This document shows positions 51,653 to 60,570 of a DNA stretch of 64,000 nucleotides, in pieces. Source of the DNA: an uncultured Acetatifactor sp. (GTDB lineage: Bacteria; Bacillota; Clostridia; Lachnospirales; Lachnospiraceae); the NCBI GenBank assembly GCA_910586835.1, contig CAJUJU010000001.1:1-64000 (forward strand). The letters are read 5' to 3'. The translations under genes and the position numbers were made by a program. Positions within the stretch are counted from its first letter, which is position 1. The number at the start of each line of letters is the position of its first letter. The notes under the pieces were generated by a model. It had not been told where the DNA came from, did no database searches, and was given only the letters and a program-made list of their open reading frames with translations.

Positions 51653-52927
51653 TTAAATACAATAAGCCGCGTAAAGCGGAATCGACCTTATTCCCTCTTC
51701 CTCCCCGAAGTTTTTACCTGAAACGCGAAGCGCATATTCCGGGGCATATCTCCTGCAAAACTCCCTCAAACTTTTTGAACGGACCCCTGTGTCATATTTC
51801 ACTTCAACAGGAATCACCCTGCCATTTATCTGAATTACAAAATCAACCTCTGCCGCCGGAGCGTCAGAAGTCCAATAATAGAGCTCATAGCCCGCTGCCT
51901 TCAGTGTCTGCGCCACATAGTTCTCCGTCAGCGCCCCTTTGTAAACGCCGGATAACTCATCCCGCAGCACGTTTTCCGGCACCAGGTTTGCGCGCGCACA
52001 TAAAAGCCCTACATCAGACAAATAAAGCTTGAACGCGGACACATCCCGAAAAGCGGCAAGCGGCAATTCTCCCACCGTCGCCAAATCCGATTGAATTGCC
52101 ACTCCGGCCATATGCAGCCACATAATAGAATCTCCGAACATACCCGCAGTGGCTCCCTTGCGGATCAGCTTATACCGGAATTTTTTATTTTCCTTTGCCA
52201 GCTGAGCCGGAAGGGAAAGATATGCGCCTCTGATCCTCGTACTCTCACTTTCCGACGCATACTTTGCCATATCTGCAGTGTATGCATTGACGATCAGACT
52301 CTGTACCTCCGGCACATTCACCAATGATTTTTCCTCCAGATACTTCCGAACCGCGGCAGGCATTCCGCCAACATACAGATAACGCAGCCACCAGAGCCTC
52401 AGTTCGCTGTGTATCGCCTCCGGCATGGGTTCCATGGAAACAAAATGCTCCCGGATCATATGCTCCAGCCCCTCCTGTCCCATGGCCCACAGGAACTCGT
52501 CAAACCGCATGGGATACATAGTCTTCACATACACCTTGCCCACCGGAAAGGAATAGCTCTCCCTGCGGATCGCCACCCCCAAAAGGCTTCCCGCCGCTAC
52601 AATATGATATTCGGGAGCCTCCTCACAAAAATACTTCAGGGAGGTCAGCGCTCTTTCACAGGCCTGAACCTCATCAAAGATCAGCAGAGTGTCCTCCGGG
52701 ACAATCCTTGCACCGAAGTGCTCCTCCAGCAGCCGCAGCAGCCTGTCCGGTCTCAAATCTCCCTCAAAATATCCAGCCACTGCCGGCATCCGTTCAAAAT
52801 TGATATAAATGCTGTTCTTGAAGTAATCCCTCCCAAACTCCTGCAGAATATACGTCTTTCCCACCTGCCTTGCGCCGTACAACACAAGAGGCATCCTGTC
52901 CTCCGTTTTCTTAGTCCCTCCTGTCAC
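51653..52927 (-). CDS. AAA ATPase with C-terminal DUF4143 domain
   Basis: Up to 424 residues. The ATPase domain has Walker A GARQVGKT and Walker B LLIFDEVQ, with an AAGSLLG sensor; the C-terminal DUF4143 region ends in a PD-(D/E)XK-like block EVDFVIQINGRVIPVEVKY. Members are widespread, of unknown role, and often duplicated in anaerobes. The GTG at 52927 lacks a ribosome site, whereas the ATG at 52894 has GGAGG five bases upstream but would leave only six residues before Walker A. Either way the N terminus is shorter than usual, so a 5' truncation is possible. Confidence 0.85.
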   Translation of the reverse strand: MTGGTKKTEDRMPLVLYGARQVGKTYILQEFGRDYFKNSIYINFERMPAVAGYFEGDLRPDRLLRLLEEHFGARIVPEDTLLIFDEVQACERALTSLKYFCEEAPEYHIVAAGSLLGVAIRRESYSFPVGKVYVKTMYPMRFDEFLWAMGQEGLEHMIREHFVSMEPMPEAIHSELRLWWLRYLYVGGMPAAVRKYLEEKSLVNVPEVQSLIVNAYTADMAKYASESESTRIRGAYLSLPAQLAKENKKFRYKLIRKGATAGMFGDSIMWLHMAGVAIQSDLATVGELPLAAFRDVSAFKLYLSDVGLLCARANLVPENVLRDELSGVYKGALTENYVAQTLKAAGYELYYWTSDAPAAEVDFVIQINGRVIPVEVKYDTGVRSKSLREFCRRYAPEYALRVSGKNFGEEEGIRSIPLYAAYCI

Positions 52928-52969
52928 GCCGATAAGAATAATGTATCGAATGAATGATTAAAACGCAAG

Positions 52970-52995
52970 AAAAAGTCATCCGCAGATGACTTTTT
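52970..52995 (-). terminator. Rho-independent terminator of the transketolase genes
   Basis: AAAAAGTCATC-CGCA-GATGACTTTTT forms a perfect 11-bp stem with A/T flanks on both sides, 43 bp after the transketolase stop. Confidence 0.9.
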
Positions 52996-53037
52996 CTCAA
53001 AAATAAATCATTTTCAAATGACTTTTGGGGACATTCC

Positions 53038-53982
53038 TTATACAAACTCCTTTACAGACTTGTAAACGCCCTCTGCATCCAGACCGTACTTTGCAACCAG
53101 CGCTGCCGCGGAACCGGACTCTCCGAACACATCCTGCATACCCAGTTTCTTTACGGGAGTGGGCAGCTTTGCGCACAGGCAATCGCAGACCGCACTGCCA
53201 AGACCGCCGATCACGGAGTGCTCCTCCACGGTCACGACCTTTCCCGTCTTCCTTGCACTGTTCACAATGATATCCTCATCCAGCGGCTTGATGGTACAGA
53301 TGCTCACCACCTCGGCCTGAATGCCCTCCGCAGCCAGCTTCTCGGCTGCTCCCAGAGCGGAGTCCACACAGATACCCGTAGCTACAATCGTCACATCCTT
53401 GCCCTCACGGACTACGGAACCTTTTCCGATCTCAAACTGATAATCGGGCCTGTCGTTGATCACGGGAACTGCCGCACGACCGAATCTGATGTACACAGGG
53501 CCTTCGTATTCCAAAGCCGCACGAACGGCTGCCTTTGCCTCCACATCGTCTGCGGGACACATCACCACCATGCCGGGAATCGTTCTCATCAAAGCGATGT
53601 CCTCATTGCACTGATGCGTCGCGCCGTCCTCGCCCACCGTAATTCCCGCATGGGTTGCGCCGATCTTTACGTTCAGGTGAGGATAACCTATGGAATTGCG
53701 CACCTGCTCAAAGGCACGCCCAGCCGCAAACATGGCAAAGGAACTCACAAAGGGAATTTTGCCGGTCAGAGAAAGTCCGGCTGCCACACCCATCATATTG
53801 CTCTCCGCAATACCACAGTCAATATGACGGTCGGGATATGCCTTTTTGAAGACACCTGTCTTGGTAGCCGCCGCAAGGTCGGCGTCCAGCACCACCAGAT
53901 CGGGAAACTCTTCCCCCAGCTCCTTCAGGGCGTTTCCATAGCTTTCACGGGTTGCGATCTTCTTTATCGTGTTTTCAGCCAT
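53038..53982 (-). CDS. Transketolase, C-terminal subunit
   Basis: A 314-residue protein equal to the Pyr and C-terminal domains of transketolase. It shows IDCGIAESNMMGVAAGLS (the catalytic Glu region), the TPP-binding pyrimidine domain and GEDGATHQCNEDIALMR. It pairs with the N-terminal subunit encoded just upstream; their stop and start overlap by one base (TAATG). Split transketolases are usual in clostridia and many archaea. The pair moves two-carbon units between pentose and hexose phosphates. Confidence 0.94.
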   Translation of the reverse strand: MAENTIKKIATRESYGNALKELGEEFPDLVVLDADLAAATKTGVFKKAYPDRHIDCGIAESNMMGVAAGLSLTGKIPFVSSFAMFAAGRAFEQVRNSIGYPHLNVKIGATHAGITVGEDGATHQCNEDIALMRTIPGMVVMCPADDVEAKAAVRAALEYEGPVYIRFGRAAVPVINDRPDYQFEIGKGSVVREGKDVTIVATGICVDSALGAAEKLAAEGIQAEVVSICTIKPLDEDIIVNSARKTGKVVTVEEHSVIGGLGSAVCDCLCAKLPTPVKKLGMQDVFGESGSAAALVAKYGLDAEGVYKSVKEFV

Positions 53983-54824
53983 TACGCTTCACCTTCCTTC
54001 TCTAATTCTGCACCGATCTTTTCCAGATCTGCCATTGCCACTGCATACTCCTCATCATTGGGAGCCTTTCCGTGCCAGTCCACACTGTTCTCCATAAAGG
54101 AAACACCCTTGCCCTTCAGGCTGTGTACAACGATACAGGTGGGCATTCCCTTGGTCTCCCGCGCCTCCCGGAAAGCGGCCCGGATGGCGTCAAAATCATG
54201 TGCATCCACATTGATCACATGGAAATTGAACGCCTCGAATTTCTGATCAATGGGATAAGGGGAGCAGACCTGATCGATAGGGCCGTCAATCTGCAGATTA
54301 TTGTTGTCTACGATCACACAGAAGTTATCCAGCTTGCGGTGGCCTGCAAACATGGCCGCCTCCCAGACCTGTCCCTCCTCCAGCTCGCCGTCGCCCAGAA
54401 GCGTATACACACGGAAATCCTTTCCGCCCAGCTTCCCGCCCAGCGCCATGCCGGCCGCAGCGGAAATCCCCTGTCCCAGGGAACCGGAGGACATATCCAC
54501 GCCGGGAATATGGATGCAGGGATGCCCCTGAAGATAGGAACCCAGATGTCTCAATGTCTTTAAGTCCTCAACCGGGAAAAAGCCCCTGTTCGCCAATGCG
54601 GAATAAAGCCCCGGGGCGGTATGGCCCTTTGACAGCACAAAGCGGTCTCTGTCTTCTTTGTCGGGATTCTCCGGGTCAATATTCATTTCCTCAAAATACA
54701 GATAAGTAAAGATATCTGCCGCGGAAAGGGACCCGCCGGGATGTCCCGCCTTTGCACTGTGAACTGCCGTTACAATGCCTTTTCGCACGTCGTTTGCGTG
54801 CCTGCGCAGTTCTAAATTGTTCAT
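53982..54824 (-). CDS. Transketolase, N-terminal subunit
   Basis: A 280-residue TPP-diphosphate-binding subunit with SAKAGHPGGSLSAADI, LSKGHTAPGLY and the TPP motif GDGELEEGQVWEAAMFAGH...DNNN in conserved order. GGAGG five bases before the ATG at 54824 decides the start; earlier ATGs precede that site. With the adjoining C-terminal subunit it forms complete transketolase. Confidence 0.94.
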   Translation of the reverse strand: MNNLELRRHANDVRKGIVTAVHSAKAGHPGGSLSAADIFTYLYFEEMNIDPENPDKEDRDRFVLSKGHTAPGLYSALANRGFFPVEDLKTLRHLGSYLQGHPCIHIPGVDMSSGSLGQGISAAAGMALGGKLGGKDFRVYTLLGDGELEEGQVWEAAMFAGHRKLDNFCVIVDNNNLQIDGPIDQVCSPYPIDQKFEAFNFHVINVDAHDFDAIRAAFREARETKGMPTCIVVHSLKGKGVSFMENSVDWHGKAPNDEEYAVAMADLEKIGAELEKEGEA

Positions 54825-54907
54825 CGTCTCCTCCATTCTGCCGCCCCAGCGGCACCTCATTTTACCGAACCTGTGACTCTTCGTCGATTTTTTGCCCGAA
54901 TAAGCAC

Positions 54908-54939
54908 ATTATACCATAATTTCGTGCGCTTCGGCGCAC
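54908..54939 (-). promoter_or_regulatory. Promoter of the transketolase genes
   Basis: In the 312-bp spacer 54825-55136, a perfect extended -10 (TGGTATAAT, 54908-54916 on the minus strand) lies ~85 bp before the start; the -35 is weak and falls in a GTGCGC-TTCG-GCGCAC hairpin (54924-54939). Further upstream, ATGGAATCA/TGA(G)TCCAT-type inverted repeats (54938-54990) are probably the araD transcript end. Confidence 0.5.
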
Positions 54940-55136
54940 ATGGAATCAGAAGTTGACTCCATGTCCTTCTGAGTCAACATTGTAGCATAATTCTCCTGTC
55001 CCGTCCATACCCTTCTCCAAAAAATGCCCATTGTGCTCGAACACGGTTGCTGTTGACCCTTATCAGACAGCCCTGCGGCAGCGCGCGGAATCCATGTGCC
55101 GCAGGCGTTGGCAGTCCTTTTGAATCGCTTTTATTC

Positions 55137-55838
55137 TCAGCCGTTTCCCTGGCCGTAATAGGCGTTTGCACCGTGTTTTCTGTAATAGTGTTTATCCTGC
55201 AGTTCCTGGGGTGCAGGCTGAATGCGGGGATTGATGGTCTCGGCACGATAAGCCATCTTGGCCACCTCCTCCAGCACTACGGCGTTATGTACCGCCTCCG
55301 CCGCGTCCTTCCCCCAGGCAAAGGGGCCGTGATTCTTGCAGAGCACGGCAGGGACGGCCACGGGATCCTTTCCCAGCCGCTTAAATTCATTCACGATCAG
55401 ATGACCCGTGTTTTCCTCATAGGCCTCCTCGATCTCCTCCTTCGTCAGACATCTCAGACAGGGCACTTCCCCGTAGATGTAATCCGCATGAGTCGTGCCG
55501 TAGCAGGGAATGCTGCGTCCGGCCTGCGCCCAGCTGGTAGCATAGGAGGAGTGGGTGTGCACCACACCGCCAATCTGCGGAAACGCCTTGTAAAGCTCCG
55601 CGTGAGTGGCCGTATCGGAGGAAGGATTGAAACGCCCCTCCACCCGCTTTCCGTTCAGATCCACCACCACCATGTCCTCCGGCTTGAGCCTGTCATACTC
55701 CACACCGCTGGGCTTAATGACAAAAAGGCCGCTCTCCCTGTCGATGGCGCTGACATTTCCCCAGGTAAAGGTAACCAGCCCATAGCGGGGCAGCTCCATA
55801 TTTGCCTCATATACCAGTTGCTTCAGTTCCTCTAACAT
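55137..55838 (-). CDS. araD: L-ribulose-5-phosphate 4-epimerase
   Basis: A 233-residue class II aldolase-fold enzyme that converts L-ribulose-5-phosphate to D-xylulose-5-phosphate. Zinc and catalytic blocks are visible: [28 protein letters not shown] (the His-x-His pair), [10 protein letters not shown] with a third His, and the C-terminal [15 protein letters not shown] five bases before the ATG at 55838 decides the start. It lies between the FGGY kinase and transketolase genes, giving a coherent L-arabinose or L-ribulose route. Confidence 0.93.
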   Translation of the reverse strand: MLEELKQLVYEANMELPRYGLVTFTWGNVSAIDRESGLFVIKPSGVEYDRLKPEDMVVVDLNGKRVEGRFNPSSDTATHAELYKAFPQIGGVVHTHSSYATSWAQAGRSIPCYGTTHADYIYGEVPCLRCLTKEEIEEAYEENTGHLIVNEFKRLGKDPVAVPAVLCKNHGPFAWGKDAAEAVHNAVVLEEVAKMAYRAETINPRIQPAPQELQDKHYYRKHGANAYYGQGNG

Positions 55839-55893
55839 TTTACTCCTTTCCCGCGCCCGCCCACTGCGGCGCGGCTCCAAAATTGTGTCTGTT

Positions 55894-55985
55894 TGCCTCA
55901 AAGAGGCATTTTTACTCTACAGAAAATTACACCTCAGCCGGGGAAGAATGCGAAGCATTCTTCGAATTGCCTCAAAGAGGCAATT
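55894..55985. repeat. Three hairpins between kinase and araD genes
   Basis: TGCCTC-AAA-GAGGCA (55894-55908), GAAGAATGC-GAA-GCATTCTTC (55943-55963) and AATTGCCTC-AAA-GAGGCAATT (55965-55985) lie in 149 bp. The last stem has the same arms as the hairpin after the GH94 gene (16405-16425). T-runs lie on the plus strand, so they are poor terminators for these minus-strand genes and may instead protect or process the mRNA. Confidence 0.75.
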
Positions 55986-55987
55986 TT

Positions 55988-57586
55988 TTACCTTAGCCCT
56001 TCCACCGCAGCGTTCTCCGCGGGCAGGGTGCTCTTGTATTTTTCCACAAAGGCGTCGAAGCCCGCCACATCCTCCTGCACAGGTGCAATGGTAGTTCCGG
56101 TCTGACCTGCAAAGATTCTGTTCGTCAGATACTCCGGCAAGGTCTCCTGCTCACCCTTCTCCTGCAGGAACGCCGCCAGCACTGCCATTCCCCAGGCGCC
56201 GCCCTCGCTGGCCGTATCCATAACCGTCACGGGAGAGTCAAAGGCCGCGGCCATCAGGCGCTGCCCCACCACAGGCGTCTTGAACAGGCCGCCGTGCCCC
56301 ATCAGGGAATCCACCTTCACATGCTCCTCCTTCAACAGGATGTCATTGCCGATTTTCAGCGTAGCCATGGCGCTGTAAAGATGACTCCTCATAAAGTTGG
56401 CAAGGGTGAATTTTGCATCAGGCATCCGGACGAACATGGGACGCCCCTCGTTCAGCCCGGTTACAGGCTCCCCGGAAAAATAGTTGTACGCCAGCAGGCC
56501 GCCGCAGTCTGCGTCCGCCTCCAGCGCCTCCCTGTAGAGAACACCGTAGAGCTCGTTTTTGTCCGCCTTTACTCCAAACCTTCCCGCAAACTCGTCAAAG
56601 AGATTCACCCACGCGTTCAGATCGGAGGTACAGTTATTGCAGTGCACCATGGCCACAGGATTTCCGTCGGGTGTCGTCACCATGTCGATCTCCTCGTGCA
56701 CCTTCTCCAACGCCTTCTCCGTGACCACCATGGAAAAGATGGAGGTTCCCGCAGAGATATTGCCGGTGCGCACTTTTACGCTGTTGGTAGCCACCATTCC
56801 CGTTCCCGCGTCTCCCTCGGGAGGGCACATGGGGATACCTGCCTGCAGGGTTCCCGTGGGATCCAAAAGTCTGGCCCCATCGGAGGTCAGGGTTCCCGCC
56901 TTCTCCCCGGCGCACAGCACCCTGGGAAGGATCTGCTCCAGTTTCCAGGAATATCCCCTGGGGGCAATCAGCTCGTCAAACTGTGCAATCATCCTTTTGT
57001 CAAAATCATGTATGTCGGAATCAATGGGAAACATGCCGGACGCCTCACCGATGCCGATCACCTTCTCCCCGGACAGCTTCCAGTGTATGTATCCTGCCAG
57101 GGTGGTGAAAAACGCCACCTCCTTCACATGCTCCTCGCCGTTTAAGATAGCCTGGTAGAGGTGGGCAATGCTCCACCTTTGGGGAATATTAAACTGAAAC
57201 AGCGGTGTCAGCTCCCTGCAGGCGGTTTCCGTCATGGTGTTTCTCCAGGTTCGGAAGGGCACCAGAAGCTCTCCCTCCCCGTCAAACGCCATATAGCCGT
57301 GCATCATGCCGGAAAAGCCGATGCTGCCGACAGAGGTCAGGCTCTCGCCGTATTTTATCCGGACATCCTCCGCCAGACTGCCATAGCAGTTCTGCAGACC
57401 GTTCCAGATATCCTCCAGGCTGTATGTCCAGATATTATTCTCCAGACGGTTCTCCCAGTCATGGTTTCCCATGGCCACAGGAGTATGGTTCTCATCCACC
57501 AGCACCGCCTTGATACGGGTGGAACCAAACTCGATCCCCAACGCCGTCCTGCCCTCCCGGATTGCTTTTTTGATCATTTCGCTCAT
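55988..57586 (-). CDS. FGGY-family carbohydrate kinase, probable ribulokinase
   Basis: A 532-residue sugar kinase with the FGGY/actin-fold ATP site ([18 protein letters not shown]), the substrate region GFSGMMHGY, and the adenosine-binding signature [19 protein letters not shown]. It matches a clostridial kinase group annotated as xylulokinase or L-ribulokinase. With araD directly downstream, phosphorylation of L-ribulose is the best guess; D-xylulose is the alternative. GGAGG lies seven bases before the ATG at 57586. No isomerase or transporter is nearby. Confidence 0.85.
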   Translation of the reverse strand: MSEMIKKAIREGRTALGIEFGSTRIKAVLVDENHTPVAMGNHDWENRLENNIWTYSLEDIWNGLQNCYGSLAEDVRIKYGESLTSVGSIGFSGMMHGYMAFDGEGELLVPFRTWRNTMTETACRELTPLFQFNIPQRWSIAHLYQAILNGEEHVKEVAFFTTLAGYIHWKLSGEKVIGIGEASGMFPIDSDIHDFDKRMIAQFDELIAPRGYSWKLEQILPRVLCAGEKAGTLTSDGARLLDPTGTLQAGIPMCPPEGDAGTGMVATNSVKVRTGNISAGTSIFSMVVTEKALEKVHEEIDMVTTPDGNPVAMVHCNNCTSDLNAWVNLFDEFAGRFGVKADKNELYGVLYREALEADADCGGLLAYNYFSGEPVTGLNEGRPMFVRMPDAKFTLANFMRSHLYSAMATLKIGNDILLKEEHVKVDSLMGHGGLFKTPVVGQRLMAAAFDSPVTVMDTASEGGAWGMAVLAAFLQEKGEQETLPEYLTNRIFAGQTGTTIAPVQEDVAGFDAFVEKYKSTLPAENAAVEGLR

Positions 57587-57624
57587 TTTATTCCCTCCAT
57601 GTTTGAAATTTCCCTTCATTTTTA

Positions 57625-57653
57625 AGTATATAAGCGATGCAAACGCAAGTCAA
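57625..57653 (-). promoter_or_regulatory. Promoter of the kinase-araD operon
   Basis: Minus-strand TTGACT and TATACT are separated by exactly 17 bp, ~40 bp before the kinase start. The spacer holds TGCGTTTGCA, a short dyad that could bind a repressor. Confidence 0.75.
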
Positions 57654-57761
57654 TGCAGTTTTGGAGAAACGGCGATTTCATCTGCGCCTGCTTTGTTACG
57701 CATGGTACAGTCCGGTGATGCATACATTGTAGTAACGCTTAGTCACTCAGGTGGTTCTCCC

Positions 57762-59582
57762 TTGAAAAAACGTTCTCCTCTCACCATAAAACAGCTGCTG
57801 TTCATGGCGGCTCTGCTCGTTGGCTTCATAGCCCTGACCCTTTTCCTCTTTACATATAAAAAGGATGAAAAACGCTTCTCCAATATCACCTCCCGACTCT
57901 TTGCGGAGGAGATGGAAGCCAGTACTTTGAGTATGCACTATACCATTGCATTTCCGGCGGAATTCGGCATCTGCGATTACGCGCCTGTTCTGCCGGTGTA
58001 CAGTGCAGGCGGCGCTTTAAAGGGACAGGCGGCGGTGGAAAACGCCTTGTCCGCCCTGAGGTCCATTCGCCAGGAACGGCTGAAGCCCTCCGACGCATGG
58101 CTCTGCAAGCTGCTGATCCGTTACCTGGAAAACTCCCTGTCCCTGGGCAGCTTCCTTTACTACAGCGAACCGCTGTCCCCCTCCTCCGGCATGCAGTCCC
58201 AGCTTCCCATCCTGCTGGCAGAATACACCTTCCGAAACAGACGGGATGTGGAGGATTACCTGTCCCTGCTGGATCAGACCGACGAATACTTTGCCTCACT
58301 GCTGGTCTACGAACAGGAAAAGGCGCAGGCCGGACTCCTGATGCCTGCCTCATCCCTCAAAAGCGTCAGAAAACAATGTGATGAAATCCTCACGGCAGAT
58401 TCTCTGGAAGCGGGCTCCCACTTTCTTCAGACCACCTTCCGGGAACGGCTGCAGCTCCTCCGCAATGCCGAACTGATCAACGACAGGGAAATGCAAAAAT
58501 ACCTTGATACAAACGACCGGCTTCTGAAAACCGTACTGCTGCCGGCTTACACCGCTCTGGGCGACGGTCTGCTGCTCCTTGAGGATGAGTCTGTCCCTCT
58601 GACCGGGCTTGCCGCGACGCCTCAGGGAAGAGAATACTATGAGGCTCTTCTGATTTCCGAGACAGGCTCCCAGCGCACCGTCCCCGAAATCCAGGAGCTT
58701 CTGACCGCACAGTTTTCCGCGGAATACGATGCAGTACGGGAGCTGCTGGAAAAACACCCCGGGCTCATGCAGCGGTATAGCGAGGGCGATTCGGCGGCTT
58801 TCCCTCTCTCAGATGCGGAACAGATCCTGGCGGATCTGCAAGGCCGTATGAAAGGAAGCTTTCCTCCCGTCCCCGGCGAAAGCGCCTCCGTGTCAGTCAA
58901 GGCCGTCTCCCCCAGCCTGGAAGACTACTGCGCCCCTGCCTTCTATCTGACCGCCCCCCTTGACGACACCACACACAATGTCATCTATATCAATGGGAAA
59001 AAGACGCCCACAGGGCTGGAGTTTTATACCACCCTGGCCCATGAGGGCTATCCCGGGCATCTGTATCAGAACGTCTACGGCAACCGGCGCAGTCTGGAGC
59101 AGCAGCGGCCCGCCAGGGAGCTGCTCTGGTATGGCGGCTATCTGGAGGGCTGGGCTCTCTACTGTGAATTTATTTCACATGATTACGCTTCGGCCCTGCT
59201 GCAGGAGCGCAATCAGAGCCTGGAAGCTGCTCTCGTCCAGGTGGAAAAGCACAATCGCAGCCTGCAGCTGTGCCTTTACGCCCTTTTGGATACCATGATC
59301 CACTATGAGGGGGCTTCTCTCCAACAGATCACCCGGGTTCTGCAAGAATTTGGCATTGAGGAGCAGTCAACCGCCACATCCATCTATACCTATATCGCCC
59401 AGGAACCCTGCAACTACCTGAAGTATTATCTGGGCTATCTGGAGGTCATATCCCTGAGAGATCAGGCCAGAGAGCTCTGGGGAGAAGAATACACGGACTA
59501 TCAGTTCCACTGCTTTTATCTGGATAACGGCCCTGCGGATTTTCTGTCTTTGAAAGAACAGCTGACCGAACTCAAACAGTGA
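57762..59582 (+). CDS. Membrane-anchored DUF885 metalloprotein
   Basis: About 606 residues. It starts with a basic stretch and one hydrophobic helix (QLLFMAALLVGFIALTLFLF), so it is a signal-anchored extracellular protein. The remainder is a DUF885 domain, a putative zinc peptidase-like fold, with the metal motif AHEGYPGHLYQ and a later GWALYCEF block. The substrate is unknown; peptides or cell-wall esters have been suggested for relatives. The open frame extends well upstream over the kinase gene; I choose TTG at 57762, preceded by AGGTGG, with ATG at 57702 as an alternative. Confidence 0.8.
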   Translation: MKKRSPLTIKQLLFMAALLVGFIALTLFLFTYKKDEKRFSNITSRLFAEEMEASTLSMHYTIAFPAEFGICDYAPVLPVYSAGGALKGQAAVENALSALRSIRQERLKPSDAWLCKLLIRYLENSLSLGSFLYYSEPLSPSSGMQSQLPILLAEYTFRNRRDVEDYLSLLDQTDEYFASLLVYEQEKAQAGLLMPASSLKSVRKQCDEILTADSLEAGSHFLQTTFRERLQLLRNAELINDREMQKYLDTNDRLLKTVLLPAYTALGDGLLLLEDESVPLTGLAATPQGREYYEALLISETGSQRTVPEIQELLTAQFSAEYDAVRELLEKHPGLMQRYSEGDSAAFPLSDAEQILADLQGRMKGSFPPVPGESASVSVKAVSPSLEDYCAPAFYLTAPLDDTTHNVIYINGKKTPTGLEFYTTLAHEGYPGHLYQNVYGNRRSLEQQRPARELLWYGGYLEGWALYCEFISHDYASALLQERNQSLEAALVQVEKHNRSLQLCLYALLDTMIHYEGASLQQITRVLQEFGIEEQSTATSIYTYIAQEPCNYLKYYLGYLEVISLRDQARELWGEEYTDYQFHCFYLDNGPADFLSLKEQLTELKQ

Positions 59583-59735
59583 TATCACGGCGTGATGCAT
59601 GTTGTTATTTCCCGGAAAATATGTTACTTTAATTTTGTCAATAAATACAGAGAGAAAAAAATTTTTAAGATAAAATGGTGTCCTTGGCTATGGAAAATTC
59701 TGACAGGAAACAGGGGAATATAACAGACAGGGGGT

Positions 59736-59777
59736 TTTGTAAGATATTTGTAAGGAAACCCCCTATTAATTTGTAAA
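59736..59777 (+). promoter_or_regulatory. Direct repeats, putative response-regulator boxes
   Basis: TTTGTAAG occurs at 59736 and 59747 (11-bp period, one helical turn) and TTTGTAAA at 59770. A GGGGGTTT/AAACCCCC inverted repeat embraces the first two. They lie 95-136 bp before the response regulator gene in the otherwise gene-free 289-bp spacer, suggesting autoregulation by an OmpR-type protein. Confidence 0.55.
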
Positions 59778-59871
59778 AAAAGCAGGGTATTCTGATATCA
59801 GCCTTAGGATACAGCTTCGCAGTTTTGCTGCGGTATGGGGTGGCAGAAGAAAGATCCGCAGGGAGGTTGGC

Positions 59872-60570
59872 ATGAGTGAATGTATACTGGTCGTTGACGA
59901 CGACAGAGAAATCGTAAAAGCTATCAGCATCTTGCTGGAGGGAGAAGGGTATGAGGTGCTGAAGGCCTACGACGGACTGCAGGCCCTGGACATCCTGGCC
60001 TCCCACCAGGTTCGGCTGGTGCTGATAGACGTGATGATGCCGCGGCTGGACGGGCTTTCCGCCCTTCTTCGCATCCGTGAAAAGCAGAATATCCCTGTCA
60101 TCATCCTCAGCGCCAAAAGCGAGGATACCGACAAGATACTGGGATTATCCATGGGAGCGGACGATTATGTGGCCAAACCCTACAATCCCCAGGAACTGGC
60201 AGCCCGGGTTAAAAGCCAGCTCCGCAGGTATACCTGTCTGGGGGACATTCATGCTGTAAGCCGCATGGACGAGCTCCGAAACGGCAGACTGCTTTACCGC
60301 ACAGACGAGAAAATCCTCTACGCGGACGGGGAACCCATAAAGCTGACCGCCAAAGAGACCGGTATCATAGACCTGCTGATGCGCAATCCCGGCCGTGTAT
60401 TTCCCGCCGAGGAAATCTATCGCAGAGTCTGGGAGGAGGATGCCTTCGCATCCGAAAACACCGTAATGGTGCATATCCGGCGCATCCGCGAAAAGCTGGA
60501 GCTGAATCCGAAAGAGCCAGAATATTTAAAGGTGGTGTGGGGTATTGGATACAAAATGGAAAAACATTAA
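59872..60570 (+). CDS. OmpR-family response regulator (VanR-like)
   Basis: A 232-residue regulator with acidic pocket VDDD (8-11), phospho-site Asp53 in LIDVMMPRLDG, Lys in VAKPYNP, and a C-terminal winged helix (ENTVMVHIRRIREKLE, VWGIGYKMEKH). GGGAGG precedes the ATG. The kinase gene starts inside its 3' end by 26 bp. It probably binds the TTTGTAA boxes upstream of itself. Target genes are unknown; the converging dehydratase gene is not obviously linked. Confidence 0.93.
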   Translation: MSECILVVDDDREIVKAISILLEGEGYEVLKAYDGLQALDILASHQVRLVLIDVMMPRLDGLSALLRIREKQNIPVIILSAKSEDTDKILGLSMGADDYVAKPYNPQELAARVKSQLRRYTCLGDIHAVSRMDELRNGRLLYRTDEKILYADGEPIKLTAKETGIIDLLMRNPGRVFPAEEIYRRVWEEDAFASENTVMVHIRRIREKLELNPKEPEYLKVVWGIGYKMEKH

